Assembly: GCA_030589835.1 (NCBI GenBank)
Contig: JAUUZS010000239.1
Location: 1-6,749, forward strand
Direction: 5' to 3'
DNA: 6,749 nucleotides
From: Cyclobacteriaceae bacterium
GTDB lineage: Bacteria > Bacteroidota > Bacteroidia > Cytophagales > Cyclobacteriaceae
The notes beneath the pieces were generated by a model that made no database searches, had not been told where the DNA came from, and saw nothing but the letters and a program-made list of their open reading frames with translations. The position numbers were made by a program, and so were the translations under genes. This document shows, in pieces, positions 6,418-6,749 of the stretch (its first letter is position 1; each line of letters begins with the position of its first letter).

Positions 6418-6749
6418 TCATTCCCACGAATTGTGCTTATGAACTAACTTCCATCCAGCACTTTCCCTGCTCTAAACCAAAGTAAAAGCAATGACCCAGG
6501 GTTTTTTCTTCTGGATTAGTTTTTTCAACTTTTTCCAATGAAACGATAGTCGTCAATACCACAGTGTTTCTATCAAGGAAATCGTAGATAACGGGTTCAA
6601 ATGTTAATTTGTGTTGAATGTCATCACTATTTTGAAACCATTCAGCATATTGATTGCGTCCCTCGTCAATGGACGGATAGAGATATCCCTAACGTACATA
6701 TGTAGTGCCTTCATCCATACCTATCAATAACTCTTTCAGTAAAAAGGTA
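6418..6749 (-). pseudogene. Degenerate NTF2/SnoaL-like protein gene (partial at right edge)
   Basis: Minus-strand coding sequence enters from the right edge, and its start lies outside the window. It reads MDEGTTYVR, then an in-frame TAG (6689-6691). It continues as GYLYPSIDEGRNQYAEWFQN, then LTFEPVIYDFLDRNTVVLTT, then LGHCFYFGLEQGK. The frame as given ends soon after at TAA (6437-6439). Dropping one base (A6460 on the plus strand) instead gives AGWKLVHKHNSWE and a TGA at 6418-6420. That ending, GWKLVHxHxSW, is typical of SnoaL-like/NTF2-fold small enzymes and binding proteins. Two independent lesions, one nonsense and one frameshift, in an otherwise well-preserved reading suggest a recently inactivated gene or low-quality sequence. 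No substrate or pathway can be assigned. The 105 bases between the tRNA terminator and this gene (6313-6417) hold nothing recognisable beyond an 8-base direct repeat. Confidence 0.6.

Noticed and set aside
2449..6749. A recoded genetic code explaining the internal TGA and TAG
   Set aside because: The 576- and 745-codon genes contain no internal TGA or TAG and use TGG for Trp, two different stops would have to be reassigned, and the second gene also carries a frameshift.
1..6749. CRISPR array, rRNA or riboswitch
   Set aside because: No regularly spaced repeats, rRNA-like segments or recognisable aptamer structures were found on either strand by eye.

Overview
The window looks like chromosomal DNA of a Gram-negative Bacteroidota member, probably environmental. 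Four things suggest this: a DUF5916-type outer-membrane barrel protein with an N-terminal CBM9-like domain, a Tat-dependent GMC oxidoreductase pair, AT-rich intergenic DNA without clear Shine-Dalgarno sequences, and palindromic intergenic elements of a style common in that phylum. No species can be named from the sequence.

Layout. All protein genes lie on the minus strand, so they read from right to left. At the right edge (about 6418-6749) is a decayed, edge-truncated NTF2/SnoaL-like gene with an in-frame TAG and a one-base frameshift. Next to it, on the plus strand, are tRNA-Pro(GGG) (6202-6275) and its own hairpin-plus-T terminator. Then come a 745-residue DUF5916 protein (3733-5970, GTG start) and a 321-base gap holding an imperfect inverted repeat. 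A Tat-exported sugar phosphate isomerase/epimerase-family gene (2449-3411) follows, interrupted by an in-frame TGA. A 475-base gap comes next, holding a roughly 200-base multi-hairpin element bounded by 19-base inverted repeats. The left end is a two-gene unit: a 576-residue GMC oxidoreductase (243-1973) whose stop overlaps the start of a gluconate 2-dehydrogenase subunit 3-like lipoprotein (1-243, cut by the window edge).

How they may work together. The GMC flavoprotein has no export signal. The small subunit carries a twin-arginine start plus a lipobox, so the pair probably folds in the cytoplasm, leaves together by Tat and stays membrane-anchored in the periplasm as a sugar or glycoside dehydrogenase. 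A Cys-x5-Cys-x3-Cys cluster in the GMC subunit suggests an iron-sulfur cluster for passing electrons on. The neighbouring isomerase-family protein also has a Tat-type leader and could act on the oxidised sugar in the same compartment, if it is still functional. The substrate is not visible from sequence.

The main points for a second look are the TGA that separates the isomerase from its last predicted metal ligand, the decayed NTF2-like gene, the multi-hairpin element, and the predicted Fe-S site. I see no CRISPR array, transposase, integrase or obviously new multi-gene system.
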